64,000 nt of DNA from Methylotenera sp. (lineage in GTDB: Bacteria; Pseudomonadota; Gammaproteobacteria; Burkholderiales; Methylophilaceae). Location of the stretch: contig NZ_JAQSCU010000013.1 of the NCBI RefSeq assembly GCF_029945535.1, positions 125,522-189,521 on the forward strand. Reading direction: 5' to 3'. The notes under the pieces are model-generated. The model searched no databases. It was not told where the DNA came from and was given only the letters and a program-made list of their open reading frames with translations. Of this stretch, positions 27,321 through 35,974 are shown in pieces (the first letter of the stretch is position 1; each line of letters begins with the position of its first letter). The position numbers were made by a program, and so were the translations under genes.

Positions 27321-27341
27321 CGGTATAAACAGTTTATACCG
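27321..27341. promoter_or_regulatory. Perfect 21-bp palindrome, candidate operator
   Basis: CGGTATAAAC and its exact inverted copy GTTTATACCG flank a single central A. On the minus strand the TATAAA within it is positioned to act as a -10 box of the downstream basic protein gene. This layout, with the palindrome 18 nt before the start of a ribbon-helix-helix-like protein, suggests autorepression. Confidence 0.6.
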
Positions 27342-27380
27342 TTACAGAATGTTTGAATGTGAATTTTTTATGACAAAATG

Positions 27381-28919
27381 TTAAATATTTGAAATTTCTA
27401 GATGCCAGTTAATTTTCTGCCACGCGATAGTTTCTTCATCTAATAGGTAATAAGATTGCGGAAATTTTTCAGGCCAATATTTTGGTATGATTAATTGAAT
27501 ACTGTTTTGTTTGAAGTGCAGTTGGAACCCACGTAGGTTAGGCATCTGACGCGCATGGCACAAAATAACTGCAAGACGTAAACACACGAGCTGCATAACG
27601 AAAATACGGTCAGAAAAGTCAGTTTCCAGGCGCTTTAATTTACCTTTATAACCCAGCGTTAACAGACTTAAACAATGAAGCTCGCTTTGGGAGAACCCTG
27701 CTGGCTCTGTATGTTCTAGAATATATGCGCCATGTAAATTCGCGTCAATTGGCGAAACTGCGCAGCCAATCTCATGCAGTAAGCTAGCCCAGTGTAATTT
27801 ACGAGCGTGCACTTGTTGTTCGCCAGCTGCAAAATGTATATTCTCACTAATTTTCTCGAATAACTTACCAGCGACGTCGGCCACAGTTTTTGCGTGCGGT
27901 TCATCTACATCAAACTTACGTGCTAAACGCTGAACAGAGGCGTTTCTTAAATCGACCATTTCGTTGTCACGTGCGAGCATGTCATACAGCAAACCATGTC
28001 GCAATGCGCCCTGAGCTACGTTTAACGTTTCAATTTTTAAGAAGTCAAATATACCGATGAGAATAGATAAGCCACCTGCAATGACAGGCTTTCTATCTTC
28101 TTTTAAACCTAGTAGCCGTAATTTATCTACGTGCTTAGTTCGTAATAATTCATCTCTAAGCCAATATAGACCTTCTTTAGTGATGGTATTAACTGGTCGC
28201 CCATATTGCACTAACACGTCAGCTACCGCGCCCACAGTGCCAGAGGCGCCGTAGGCAATGTCCCATTGTGTGTGGTTAAAGTGTGTACCTAATGTATCAA
28301 AAATAGATTCAGCAGCAATTTCTGCGCGGGTAAAAGCATTTTCGGTGTATTCACCTGAACCAAAATGCTTGAGTGACCACGCAACTGACCCCACATGCAG
28401 TGACGCTGTATGCTGTGATGTAAAGCCTTGACCTAAAATAAACTCAGTAGAGCGGCCGCCAATGTCTATGACTAAACGTCGCTCATTCGATTGCGGTAAA
28501 AATCTGCTCACGCCTTTGTATATGAGGCGGGCTTCTTCCACACCCGAAATGACTTCTACATCAAAGCCCAACGCTTTTTTAGCTAGCTTAATAAATACAT
28601 CACGATTATTAGCTTCACGTAAGGTTTGGGTGGCAACTGCACGAACATGTGATGGGTCAAAACCTTGTAGGCGCTCCCCAAATCTAGCTAGGCAGCGAAT
28701 TCCACGTTCCATCGATTCGGCTGTTAAATTGCGGTTTTCGTCTAAATCTCCACCTTGTCGTACGGCCTCTTTTAGGTATTCTACGCGTTGAATATGGCCG
28801 CTATCCAATCGACCGATTTCAAGTCTGAAGCTGTTTGAACCTAAATCAATCGCCGCGAGCAAGGTTTTGTCGGCAGGTATTACTGGTAAATTAATTAGGT
28901 TATTTTGCATGGTCGCCAA
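27381..28919 (-). CDS. ppx: Exopolyphosphatase (Ppx/GppA family)
   Basis: This 512-residue protein has the Ppx/GppA ASKHA fold: 'LAAIDLGSNSFRLEIGR' near 21-37 (phosphate 1 loop), 'VISGVEEARLIYKGV', 'RLVIDIGGRSTEFILG' (phosphate 2) and 'AYGASGTVGAVADV'. The HD-like C-terminal half contains 'LHWASLLHEIGCAVS'. It hydrolyses the ends of polyphosphate and is the natural opponent of ppk. The long form with the HD-like domain is the Ppx rather than GppA-minimal arrangement. It is on the minus strand and opposed to ppk-sixA, with the H1-like gene just downstream. Confidence 0.94.
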   Translation of the reverse strand: MATMQNNLINLPVIPADKTLLAAIDLGSNSFRLEIGRLDSGHIQRVEYLKEAVRQGGDLDENRNLTAESMERGIRCLARFGERLQGFDPSHVRAVATQTLREANNRDVFIKLAKKALGFDVEVISGVEEARLIYKGVSRFLPQSNERRLVIDIGGRSTEFILGQGFTSQHTASLHVGSVAWSLKHFGSGEYTENAFTRAEIAAESIFDTLGTHFNHTQWDIAYGASGTVGAVADVLVQYGRPVNTITKEGLYWLRDELLRTKHVDKLRLLGLKEDRKPVIAGGLSILIGIFDFLKIETLNVAQGALRHGLLYDMLARDNEMVDLRNASVQRLARKFDVDEPHAKTVADVAGKLFEKISENIHFAAGEQQVHARKLHWASLLHEIGCAVSPIDANLHGAYILEHTEPAGFSQSELHCLSLLTLGYKGKLKRLETDFSDRIFVMQLVCLRLAVILCHARQMPNLRGFQLHFKQNSIQLIIPKYWPEKFPQSYYLLDEETIAWQKINWHLEISNI

Positions 28920-29008
28920 CTTAAACTTTAGAATGTTCTATAAAACAATATTATTGTTTATTTTGTAATTATAGTTTGAAAGTTTGATGACAATTGTAAA
29001 ATTAAATA

Positions 29009-30235
29009 TCAGGGATTTGTTTTATCGATAGTGGCTTCGGCAGAACCAGCACCGAATGTCAGCGTCACATCGTCACCCTGTCGAAGTTGCTGGCTTGAAC
29101 TGATGATCGTTCCTAGTTTATTTTGTACAAAAGCGTAACCGCGGGTGAGTACGGCTTGTGGGTTAAGATGGGTTAAATTCTGGCTCGCACGTAATAAATT
29201 TTGCTGCTTATTTTTTACTTGCTGATTCATGGCAGTATTCAAACGCAAAGTCATTTGCGCGAGTTGCGATTTTTGCTGCTCAATTTGTTGAGACGGTGAA
29301 ATTAGCCTACGCGATAAGTAATCTAGGGCTTGCGCGCGCTGATTAAGTTGATATTGCATCATTCGGCTTAATTGCTGCTTTAGTTGATTGAGTGCGGCTA
29401 GTATATTTTCTCTGGAAGGAGTGGCTAGCTCGGCAGCAGCTGTTGGCGTTGCGGCACGCACATCGGCTACAAAGTCGCAAATGGTAAAGTCAGTTTCATG
29501 ACCGACGCCACTAATGGTAGGTATCGAGCACTCTGCAATGGCTCTAGCAACGATTTCTTCGTTGAATTGCCATAAGTCTTCAATGCTACCGCCGCCCCGA
29601 CAAATAATCAGCACGTCACACTCAGCACGTTCATTAGCCAATTGAATTGCATCAGCAATCTGTATTGCTACACCTTTACCTTGTACTGGTGTGGGGTAAA
29701 TCACAATCGGAATACTAGGCATGCGGCGTTTGAATGTGGTGAGTACATCGCGTAAGGCTGCAGCATCAGGAGATGTCACTATGCCGATTTTTTTGGGGTG
29801 TGTTGGCAGCGACTTTTTAAACGCAGCATCAAATAAACCTTCTTGTTGAAGCTTGGATTTTAGCTTTTCAAATGCCTCGAATAGAACACCCAAACCTGCG
29901 CGCTGTAAAAACTCGATGGTGAGTTGAAAGTCACCACGTGCTTCATACAGCGTGACAGTGCAACGGGCTTCAACTTTATCACCTTCTTTTGGCACCCAAT
30001 CTAAATAGCTGTTGCGGCCTTTAAACATCACACAGCGTACTTGAGCACTGCTGTCTTTAAGTGAAAAATACCAATGCCCGCTTGCTGCACGCGTTAAGTT
30101 AGAAACTTCGCCAGATACCCAGAAAAGCGGAAAACTTTGCGTTAATACCTGATTGGCTAAACGATTTAGTTCGCTCACGGTCAAAATTTTCCCGTTACGA
30201 ATTTGCTTTTCATTCAATAAAGTAGGTTCAGTCAT
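29009..30235 (-). CDS. xseA: Exodeoxyribonuclease VII large subunit
   Basis: This 408-residue subunit has an N-terminal OB fold ('ILTVSELNRLANQVL', 'FPLFWVSGEVSNLTRAASGHWYFSLKD') and the central nuclease domain ('KKIGIVTSPDAAALRDVL', 'CDVLIICRGGGSIEDLWQFNEE', 'SGVGHETDFTICDFVAD'). A coiled coil rich in Gln follows (about 280-350) and a short C-terminal strand domain ends the protein. With XseB it degrades single-stranded DNA to oligonucleotides. xseB is not in the window. The gene is monocistronic here and divergent from dsbB. Confidence 0.95.
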   Translation of the reverse strand: MTEPTLLNEKQIRNGKILTVSELNRLANQVLTQSFPLFWVSGEVSNLTRAASGHWYFSLKDSSAQVRCVMFKGRNSYLDWVPKEGDKVEARCTVTLYEARGDFQLTIEFLQRAGLGVLFEAFEKLKSKLQQEGLFDAAFKKSLPTHPKKIGIVTSPDAAALRDVLTTFKRRMPSIPIVIYPTPVQGKGVAIQIADAIQLANERAECDVLIICRGGGSIEDLWQFNEEIVARAIAECSIPTISGVGHETDFTICDFVADVRAATPTAAAELATPSRENILAALNQLKQQLSRMMQYQLNQRAQALDYLSRRLISPSQQIEQQKSQLAQMTLRLNTAMNQQVKNKQQNLLRASQNLTHLNPQAVLTRGYAFVQNKLGTIISSSQQLRQGDDVTLTFGAGSAEATIDKTNP

Positions 30236-30280
30236 CAGGCGTTATCTATTACAATGTTTTATTGGGTCAATTATAAGCGA

Positions 30281-30330
30281 CAGCTAACAAATCGCACAGC
30301 TAGCAAAATCGCGCAGCTAACAAAATATAA
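30281..30330 (+). repeat. Three imperfect 16-17 bp tandem repeats before dsbB
   Basis: The units start with CAGCTAACAAATCGCA (30281), CAGCTAGCAAAATCGCG (30297) and CAGCTAACAAAATATAA (30314). The last one runs into the AAGG ribosome site of dsbB. A recent local duplication is likely. Confidence 0.6.
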
Positions 30331-30340
30331 GGTGTTTGAA

Positions 30341-30850
30341 ATGAAATGTGAAATGGTAAATAAATTACTCAGTGGTAAACGCGGCTATTTGCTAGGTTTT
30401 GTGGCTTGTTTTGGCTTAGTCGGTTTGGCATTGGCGATACAAACGCACTATCAACTAAATCCTTGCCCGTTGTGCATATCTCAGCGCATGGTATTTATGG
30501 GTTTGGGCGTACTTTTTTTAATTGCAGCATTCATTAAACCTGCCACTATTCTTAGTAAGTTATTTACTTTATTACAGGTGCTAACGGCACTCGGTGGCGC
30601 TGGCGTGGCAATTAGACATTGGTGGTTACAAGCGCATCGCGATACGATGATTGCCGATTGCGGTGTTGGTTTCGACTATATGTTTGAGAATTTTCCATTA
30701 CAAAAAGCGCTTAAATTGGTGTTTCGCGGAACAGGGGATTGCGCCTCAATCGATTGGACTTTTCTTGGCTTGAGCATACCGCAAATGGCACTTATCGCCT
30801 TTATTAGCATGGCTGTTTATGCTTTATATCTAGCCAAGCTAAACAAATAA
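30341..30850 (+). CDS. dsbB: Disulfide bond formation protein DsbB
   Basis: This is a four-helix inner-membrane protein of about 169 residues from ATG 30341, chosen because AAGG lies 8 nt upstream. An upstream start at 30254 would add an unlikely 29-residue basic tail. The first Cys pair is in 'NPCPLCISQRM'; the second pair is in the loop between helices 3 and 4 ('IADCGVGFDYMF' and 'GTGDCASIDW'). DsbB reoxidises DsbA and passes electrons to quinone. It is divergent from xseA. cysM follows 29 nt later, in the same direction. Confidence 0.93.
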   Translation: MKCEMVNKLLSGKRGYLLGFVACFGLVGLALAIQTHYQLNPCPLCISQRMVFMGLGVLFLIAAFIKPATILSKLFTLLQVLTALGGAGVAIRHWWLQAHRDTMIADCGVGFDYMFENFPLQKALKLVFRGTGDCASIDWTFLGLSIPQMALIAFISMAVYALYLAKLNK

Positions 30851-30879
30851 TAAAACCACACATAAAGAAACCTAAGTAA

Positions 30880-31767
30880 ATGTATAAAACATTAGATAAT
30901 TTTGTCGGCAATACCCCTTTAGTTAAACTGCAACGCATGGCTGGCAAGACCAGCAACACGATATTACTTAAGCTCGAAGGCAATAACCCTGCAGGCTCGG
31001 TAAAAGATAGGCCAGCTTACAGCATGATTGCTCGAGCTGAGGCACGCGGTGATATTAAACCTGGGGATACGCTAATTGAAGCGACCAGTGGCAACACGGG
31101 CATTGCGTTGGCGATGGTGGCGGCGATGCGCGGTTATAAAATGATATTAGTCATGCCAGATAACCAAAGCATGGAGCGCCGTCAAAGCATGAAAGCCTAT
31201 GGCGCAGAGCTGATATTAACGCCTAAAGATGGCAGCATGGAACTTGCACGTGATGTGGCGATGAAGCTGCAAGCAGAGGGCGAGGGCATCGTATTAGATC
31301 AGTTTGGTAATAGTGATAATCCTCTAGCGCATTATGAAGGCACTGGTCCTGAGATTTGGCGCGATACTGGCGGTAAAGTGACGCATTTTGTATCGAGCAT
31401 GGGCACCACAGGCACAATTATGGGCGTTTCGCGCTATTTAAAAGAGAAAAATCCAAATATCCAAATTGTTGGAGTACAGCCAGAGGACGGTAGCCAGATT
31501 CCAGGTATACGTAAGTGGCCGGTTGAGTATTTACCTGAGATTTACGAGGCTAACCGTGTAGATGAGTTGCGCTATGTGAATCAAAAAAATGCCGAAAATA
31601 TCACTAGAAAGTTAGCTACTGAAGAGGGCGTATTCGCAGGAATCTCAAGTGGCGGTGCTTTATATACGGCGCTACAGCTTTCTAAAGAGCTAGAAAATGC
31701 AGTGATCGTCACTATTGTTTGCGATAGGGGCGATCGTTACTTATCTACAGGCGTGTTTCCTTCGTAA
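30880..31767 (+). CDS. cysM: Cysteine synthase B (CysM)
   Basis: This 295-residue PLP enzyme makes cysteine from O-acetylserine and sulphide or thiosulphate. The PLP lysine is in 'NPAGSVKDRPAYSMI' near residue 40. 'EATSGNTGIALAMVAAMRGYKMILVMPDNQS' carries the substrate loop, and 'SSMGTTGTIMGVSRYLKE' binds the phosphate. Short length and 'RPAYSMI' instead of 'RIA' fit CysM rather than CysK. Start is ATG 30880. It follows dsbB. Confidence 0.93.
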   Translation: MYKTLDNFVGNTPLVKLQRMAGKTSNTILLKLEGNNPAGSVKDRPAYSMIARAEARGDIKPGDTLIEATSGNTGIALAMVAAMRGYKMILVMPDNQSMERRQSMKAYGAELILTPKDGSMELARDVAMKLQAEGEGIVLDQFGNSDNPLAHYEGTGPEIWRDTGGKVTHFVSSMGTTGTIMGVSRYLKEKNPNIQIVGVQPEDGSQIPGIRKWPVEYLPEIYEANRVDELRYVNQKNAENITRKLATEEGVFAGISSGGALYTALQLSKELENAVIVTIVCDRGDRYLSTGVFPS

Positions 31768-31797
31768 ATATATCTTTCATCAATGCCTCCAGCTTAA

Positions 31798-33591
31798 ATG
31801 TTTCGTCAGCTAGCCATTGTTTTTAGTGTATGCATCAGTTTGTTTTATCAGCAGGCTTATGCCATTAGTGCTATTCAAATTCAAGTCGGCGAGGTTGATG
31901 CACCTGCGGGTAAACTCAAGAATGCACAGTTTCAGGTAGATTTAAAAGGCACGAAACCGACGCTAAGCTTGAAAGCAGAAGTAAAGCCGACCAACGAAAA
32001 AGAGTTCATTCCCTTCAGCCTGCAATGTGCGCAATTCAATACTGAAAAAATTGGGCAAATAGATTGTTTGAATGGCAGTTTTATAGCCAAGCAAGTAAAG
32101 GCGCCATTTTCAGTAAATTTTGTGAGTTATCCTAACGATTTTGCAATCGACGTTGCCTTTAACTCAGCTAGTTTTAGTGATGAGTCAGGCTTGCATGCGG
32201 GTGAAAATCTCACTGGTCAAATTAAGCTTGCCGCAAAAAATATCAACAAAATTTGGCAATGGAACGGCCTGATTAGCTGGGACAAAGGCGAGTTGTTTTG
32301 GCAACCATTTTATTTTGGCAAAGCGGGTAATAGGTTTGAAGTTAACGGTACTTTTAAGCAGCCTATGCTGAATATTGAGAATGCTAGCTTACTGGTGAAT
32401 GAGGTCGGTAAGATGAGCTCAAGTGTGCAAATTAACACTGATACTAAAGTGGTCGAGGATATTAAAGTCACCGCTAAAGACGTTGATTTTGCAGGGCTTT
32501 ATGCCATATTTTTGAAGCCTATGGCTGAAAAATCTGTGTTTGGTAATTTGGAGGTATCGGGCAAAGCTGATTGGCAGTTCGAGATTAAAAATTTAGAACC
32601 GAGTAGTTTTGAGTTGAATCTGCGCGATGCCAATATTGAGGATAAAAACGGCAAGTTTGCTTTCAAACACATGAATGCGCATTTGCCATGGGATTACAAC
32701 AACGCTAAAACTGTGAACATTGAATATGAAGGCGGACATTTGCTCAAAATGCCTTTGGGGGATACGAAGTTAAGTGCGGTGATTAACCGATATTCATTCA
32801 CCACACCACAACTCACATTGCCGATTCTAGATGGCGCCCTAAACTTTACCGATTTATCTGCGGCGATGATTGCCGATAACTGGTATTGGCACGTAGGCAT
32901 GAATGTTGCGCCAATTTCAATGAGTGAGTTTAGCAAGGCGCTGGGTTGGCCTATCATGCAAGGTAAAATTTCTGGTCACGTACCGCAATTGACCTATGCA
33001 GGTAAGCTGCTGGTGATGGATGGGGCGATGGTTTTTAATGTATTTGATGGCACTATTGGGATGGATAACCTTAAAATTGAGGATCCGCTAGGCGTGGTGC
33101 CAAGGTTGCAAGCAGATTTGCAGATGCGTGATTTAGATTTGGGTGATTTAACGCGCACCTTTAGCTTCGGCGATATTGAAGGTAAATTGGATGGTGACGT
33201 TAAAAGTATGGTGCTAGAAAACTGGAAGCCTGTTCGTTTAGATGCCTCCATCCAAACCAGCGAAGGCAAACATCTTAAAAAAATCTCGCAACGCGCGGTT
33301 GAAAATATTGCCGCTTTAGGTGGTGAAGGTACAGCAGCAGCTTTGCAGCGGACTTTTTTACGTTTCTTTAAAGAGTTTAATTACGAAAAAATAGGGTTAA
33401 GCTGCAAGTTGCGTCAAGATGTTTGCGAAATGGGTGGCGTTGAGTCAACCGCAACAGGGTATGTCATCGTTAAAGGTAAAGGTATACCAGCGGTGAATGT
33501 AAATGGTTATACACAAAGAATCAGTTTGTCTGATTTGTTAGGTAGAATAAAACGTATTACTGACGGTAATACCAAAGTGATAGTTAAGTAG
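31798..33591 (+). CDS. ydbH: YdbH-like AsmA-superfamily intermembrane lipid transport protein
   Basis: This 597-residue protein has a signal peptide (about 1-22, ending AYA) and a long beta-rich groove-like body. The C-terminal third ('EGKLDGDVKSMVLENWKPVRLDASIQT', 'AVENIAALGGEGTAAALQRTFLRFFKEFNYEKIG') matches the YdbH/'dicarboxylate transport' C-terminal domain. In E. coli YdbH acts with TamB and YhdP in moving phospholipids to the outer membrane, and partners the lipoprotein YnbE. Here a small lipoprotein and a YdbL/DUF1318 protein follow in the same order, which strengthens the call. E. coli YdbH is longer (about 880 residues), so this is a compact version. Confidence 0.8.
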   Translation: MFRQLAIVFSVCISLFYQQAYAISAIQIQVGEVDAPAGKLKNAQFQVDLKGTKPTLSLKAEVKPTNEKEFIPFSLQCAQFNTEKIGQIDCLNGSFIAKQVKAPFSVNFVSYPNDFAIDVAFNSASFSDESGLHAGENLTGQIKLAAKNINKIWQWNGLISWDKGELFWQPFYFGKAGNRFEVNGTFKQPMLNIENASLLVNEVGKMSSSVQINTDTKVVEDIKVTAKDVDFAGLYAIFLKPMAEKSVFGNLEVSGKADWQFEIKNLEPSSFELNLRDANIEDKNGKFAFKHMNAHLPWDYNNAKTVNIEYEGGHLLKMPLGDTKLSAVINRYSFTTPQLTLPILDGALNFTDLSAAMIADNWYWHVGMNVAPISMSEFSKALGWPIMQGKISGHVPQLTYAGKLLVMDGAMVFNVFDGTIGMDNLKIEDPLGVVPRLQADLQMRDLDLGDLTRTFSFGDIEGKLDGDVKSMVLENWKPVRLDASIQTSEGKHLKKISQRAVENIAALGGEGTAAALQRTFLRFFKEFNYEKIGLSCKLRQDVCEMGGVESTATGYVIVKGKGIPAVNVNGYTQRISLSDLLGRIKRITDGNTKVIVK

Positions 33592-33688
33592 TCATTATGA
33601 AGCAGTAATAGTGAAGTAGGTGCAAATGGTAGTGTTTTGCGCATTAATTAGGTTTATTTAGAATTGTGCTATCGAATAAGGAACAACA

Positions 33689-33883
33689 ATGAAAAGTAAT
33701 TTAAACAAAAGTATAAGTTTGTTAGCAGTCATTGCAGGCTTATCTGCCTGCGTGACTATCAATATTTACTTTCCCGCCGCAGCTGCAGAAAAAGCAGCCG
33801 ATAAGATTATCGACGATGTCTGGCAACTCAAAGATGACGCGCAAACAACGACCAAGCCTACAGATGCTCCTATTGCTAAGTAG
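33689..33883 (+). CDS. ynbE: Small YnbE-like lipoprotein
   Basis: This 64-residue protein has a lipobox (VIAGLSAC, Cys near residue 21) followed by 'VTINIYFPAAAAEKAADKIIDDVW'-type sequence. The 'INIYFPA' start after the Cys and length fit the YnbE family. In E. coli YnbE is the outer-membrane lipoprotein partner that stacks onto YdbH. The AAGGA ribosome site is upstream of ATG 33689. The stop codon TAG lies inside the REP-like hairpin at 33880-33901. Confidence 0.75.
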   Translation: MKSNLNKSISLLAVIAGLSACVTINIYFPAAAAEKAADKIIDDVWQLKDDAQTTTKPTDAPIAK

Positions 33884-33901
33884 GTCGGGTTTCAACCCGA
33901 C
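33880..33901. repeat. REP-like palindromic unit, copy 1
   Basis: GTAGGTCGGGTTT / CAACCCGAC forms a hairpin (GTCGGGTT / AACCCGAC). It shares the same core with the unit at 52353-52380. Confidence 0.65.
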
Positions 33902-33966
33902 ATGCACGACTCAAGTTGGATCTATACAGATTCACTTGGAAACGAACCGATAAAAAAGGAAATAAC

Positions 33967-34386
33967 ATGCAAAAACTAATGAATATCTTAATAGTGATGA
34001 TGGCGATGTTTTTATCAAGCAGTTTGGCAAATGCTGTGCCAGATTTAGAGGTTAATACGCCTGCGATTTCGGCGATTAAAAACAGCATGCAAGCGCGCCA
34101 CAATCAATTGGCGCCTCATTATGCCAGCGGTGCTATTGGTTTAACCAAAGATGGCATGATTGCAGTGCGTGATACCACCGCTGTGCCACTCAAGGATAGA
34201 CAAGGCATTAATGCGCTAGTGGCTGCTGAGAATGCTGATCGCAATGCTTTGTACAAAGAAATCGCCGCAGGTAACGGTCACCCAGAGTGGCGTGGCGATA
34301 TTCAAGGTACGTTTGCTGGCCGCTGGATAGATAAAGCGCAGAGCGGCTGGTATTATCAAAGCGACAGCGGTTGGGTGAAAAAATAG
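33967..34386 (+). CDS. ydbL: YdbL-family (DUF1318) periplasmic protein
   Basis: This protein of about 139 residues has a signal peptide (ending SLANA near residue 22) and the DUF1318 pattern ('SAIKNSMQARHNQLAPHYASGAIGLTKDGMI', 'ALVAAENADRNALYKEIAAGNGHPEW', 'GTFAGRWIDKAQSGWYYQ', 'GWVKK'). In E. coli YdbL is a periplasmic chaperone-like factor that controls the YdbH-YnbE interaction. I chose ATG 33967 because GGA sits 6 nt upstream. A longer ORF begins at 33916 but has no support. A terminator follows. Confidence 0.83.
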   Translation: MQKLMNILIVMMAMFLSSSLANAVPDLEVNTPAISAIKNSMQARHNQLAPHYASGAIGLTKDGMIAVRDTTAVPLKDRQGINALVAAENADRNALYKEIAAGNGHPEWRGDIQGTFAGRWIDKAQSGWYYQSDSGWVKK

Positions 34387-34395
34387 TCAATTTCT

Positions 34396-34425
34396 AGGCT
34401 GCTTAGACAGCCTTTATTTATTATA
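34396..34425 (+). terminator. Terminator-like hairpin after ydbL
   Basis: AGGCTG / CAGCCT with a 6-nt loop (34396-34413), then TTATTTATTAT. The T-tract is interrupted, so strength is moderate. Confidence 0.65.
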
Positions 34426-34537
34426 GTCAGTTTAGTTTTGATTGAAATAAGCTATTAATCTAATGTTATTTTCAGTTTAGACTTCATGATGACAGGCATA
34501 CACTAAGCTTAACTTTGATAAGTTAATGGAGTGCAAA

Positions 34538-35047
34538 ATGCCAAGTCATTCTTCAAGCATGCCAAGCAGTGTCTCAAATAACGTGATTAACTTTCCCTCT
34601 TTTGGTAAGGCTATTACCTTGGATGATCAAGGTGTTTACTATGCCATCAATACGCGAACGCAGGCTATCCACAGCATATTTCAATTGGTTTATCAGCATG
34701 ATGATTGGTATTTATATCAGTTGGAGAGCGCCGAGAATGAAGATGAGACACGCTGGTCACTTTTGATAGGAAGTACAGATTACGTGCTTCATAGCATGAC
34801 CTCCGCACAAATTAGGCAGCACTTTTCAAAGCCTGAATATGCCGAACCCAGAGGTGCATGGCAAGTGATTAAAAACTCAAAATTTGGTTTTGGTAAATTT
34901 ACGCCAGTTCAAGCCGATGAGCCAGTACGTTACGCAATGCTAGCATTTGTAGACGGTGAAATGCTGACACCAATACTGATACATAAAGCTGAAGAGTCAG
35001 CAGAATCTGAACAAGCCCCAACATTAGACGCAGCAGAGTTTGCCTAA
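34538..35047 (+). CDS. Conserved protein of unknown function, paralogue of the gene at 20355
   Basis: I do not recognise this 169-residue soluble acidic protein. It shares the blocks 'LDDQGVYYAIN', 'IFQLVY', 'DWYLYQLE', 'KPEYAEPRGAW' and 'FGFGKFTP' with the protein at 20355, with the same order. It differs by a Ser-rich N-terminus and an acidic C-terminus. I chose ATG 34538 because GGAG lies 6 nt upstream; an ATG at 34526 exists without a site. It is not in an obvious operon: terminator before, and a separate exonuclease gene after. Confidence 0.78.
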   Translation: MPSHSSSMPSSVSNNVINFPSFGKAITLDDQGVYYAINTRTQAIHSIFQLVYQHDDWYLYQLESAENEDETRWSLLIGSTDYVLHSMTSAQIRQHFSKPEYAEPRGAWQVIKNSKFGFGKFTPVQADEPVRYAMLAFVDGEMLTPILIHKAEESAESEQAPTLDAAEFA

Positions 35048-35100
35048 ATAGTCACACGGGCTGGTTGCTCATTAGTTGTTGTATCGTGTATGCTTTTGGC

Positions 35101-35871
35101 ATGACGCCTACCTTAGTATTTGATATCGAGACTATTCCTGATACGGATGGCCTGCGAGTTTTGTATAACCTGCCACCGGAAACTTCAGCAGACGATGTTG
35201 CCAATATCGCCTTGCATCAACGTCGCCAGCAAAATGGCACAGACTTTTTACCATTGCATCAACATCGCATCTGCGCCATTTCATGTGCCTTGCGTGAAGG
35301 TAATAACTTTAAAGTTTGGACACTTGGCGATGCAGATGCCACAGAAGCTGAAATCATCCAACGTTTCTTTGATGGTATCGATAAGTTCACCCCGCAAATC
35401 ATCTCATGGAATGGCAGTGGCTTTGATTTGCCGGTGTTGCATTATCGCGGACTGATACACGGCATTAACGCCAGTCGCTATTGGGATTTGGGGGAAGACG
35501 ACAAAGAATTCAAATGGAATAACTACATTAGCCGTTACCACATGCGCCATTTAGATTTAATGGATGTGATGGCGATGTACAACGCACGCGCTAATGCCCC
35601 CTTAGATGATTTAGCTAAGTTGTGCGGCTTCCCAGGTAAGCTGGGTATGGATGGTAGTAAAGTGTGGGATGCCTATAAAGCAGGCAAGATTGAAGAAATC
35701 CGCAATTACTGTGAGACGGACGTCGCCAATACGCACTTGGTATTTTTACGATTTCAACTCATGCGTGGAAATCTGACACAGGCAGCCTACGAAGCAGAGA
35801 TTAAGCTTGTTCGTGAGACATTGACGAGTTACAGCGCACCGCATTGGACAGAGTTTCTAGCGGCTTGGTAG
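35101..35871 (+). CDS. PolB-like 3'-5' exonuclease domain protein
   Basis: This 256-residue DEDDy-type exonuclease has Exo I 'FDIETIPDTDG' near residues 6-16, Exo II 'SWNGSGFDLPVL' and Exo III 'YCETDVANTHLVF'. This type matches the conserved 'predicted 3'-5' exonuclease related to the exonuclease domain of PolB'. It carries only the nuclease domain, so a DNA or RNA trimming role is likely. I chose ATG 35101; the longer ORF from 35065 adds 12 residues lacking conservation. It stands alone. Confidence 0.85.
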   Translation: MTPTLVFDIETIPDTDGLRVLYNLPPETSADDVANIALHQRRQQNGTDFLPLHQHRICAISCALREGNNFKVWTLGDADATEAEIIQRFFDGIDKFTPQIISWNGSGFDLPVLHYRGLIHGINASRYWDLGEDDKEFKWNNYISRYHMRHLDLMDVMAMYNARANAPLDDLAKLCGFPGKLGMDGSKVWDAYKAGKIEEIRNYCETDVANTHLVFLRFQLMRGNLTQAAYEAEIKLVRETLTSYSAPHWTEFLAAW

Positions 35872-35880
35872 TACTCTTTT

Positions 35881-35896
35881 GTAGCTGCGGAGCTAC
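35881..35896. repeat. Short GC-rich hairpin, possible REP-like unit
   Basis: GTAGCT and AGCTAC flank GCGG. It lies between the exonuclease gene and rlmD, and has no T-run. Confidence 0.4.
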
Positions 35897-35974
35897 TACA
35901 TATATCATTGAGCTTTTAACAATGTGCCAATAATGCGTTAAAATCACACCTCACTCAGAAATACAGGCTTTCAC

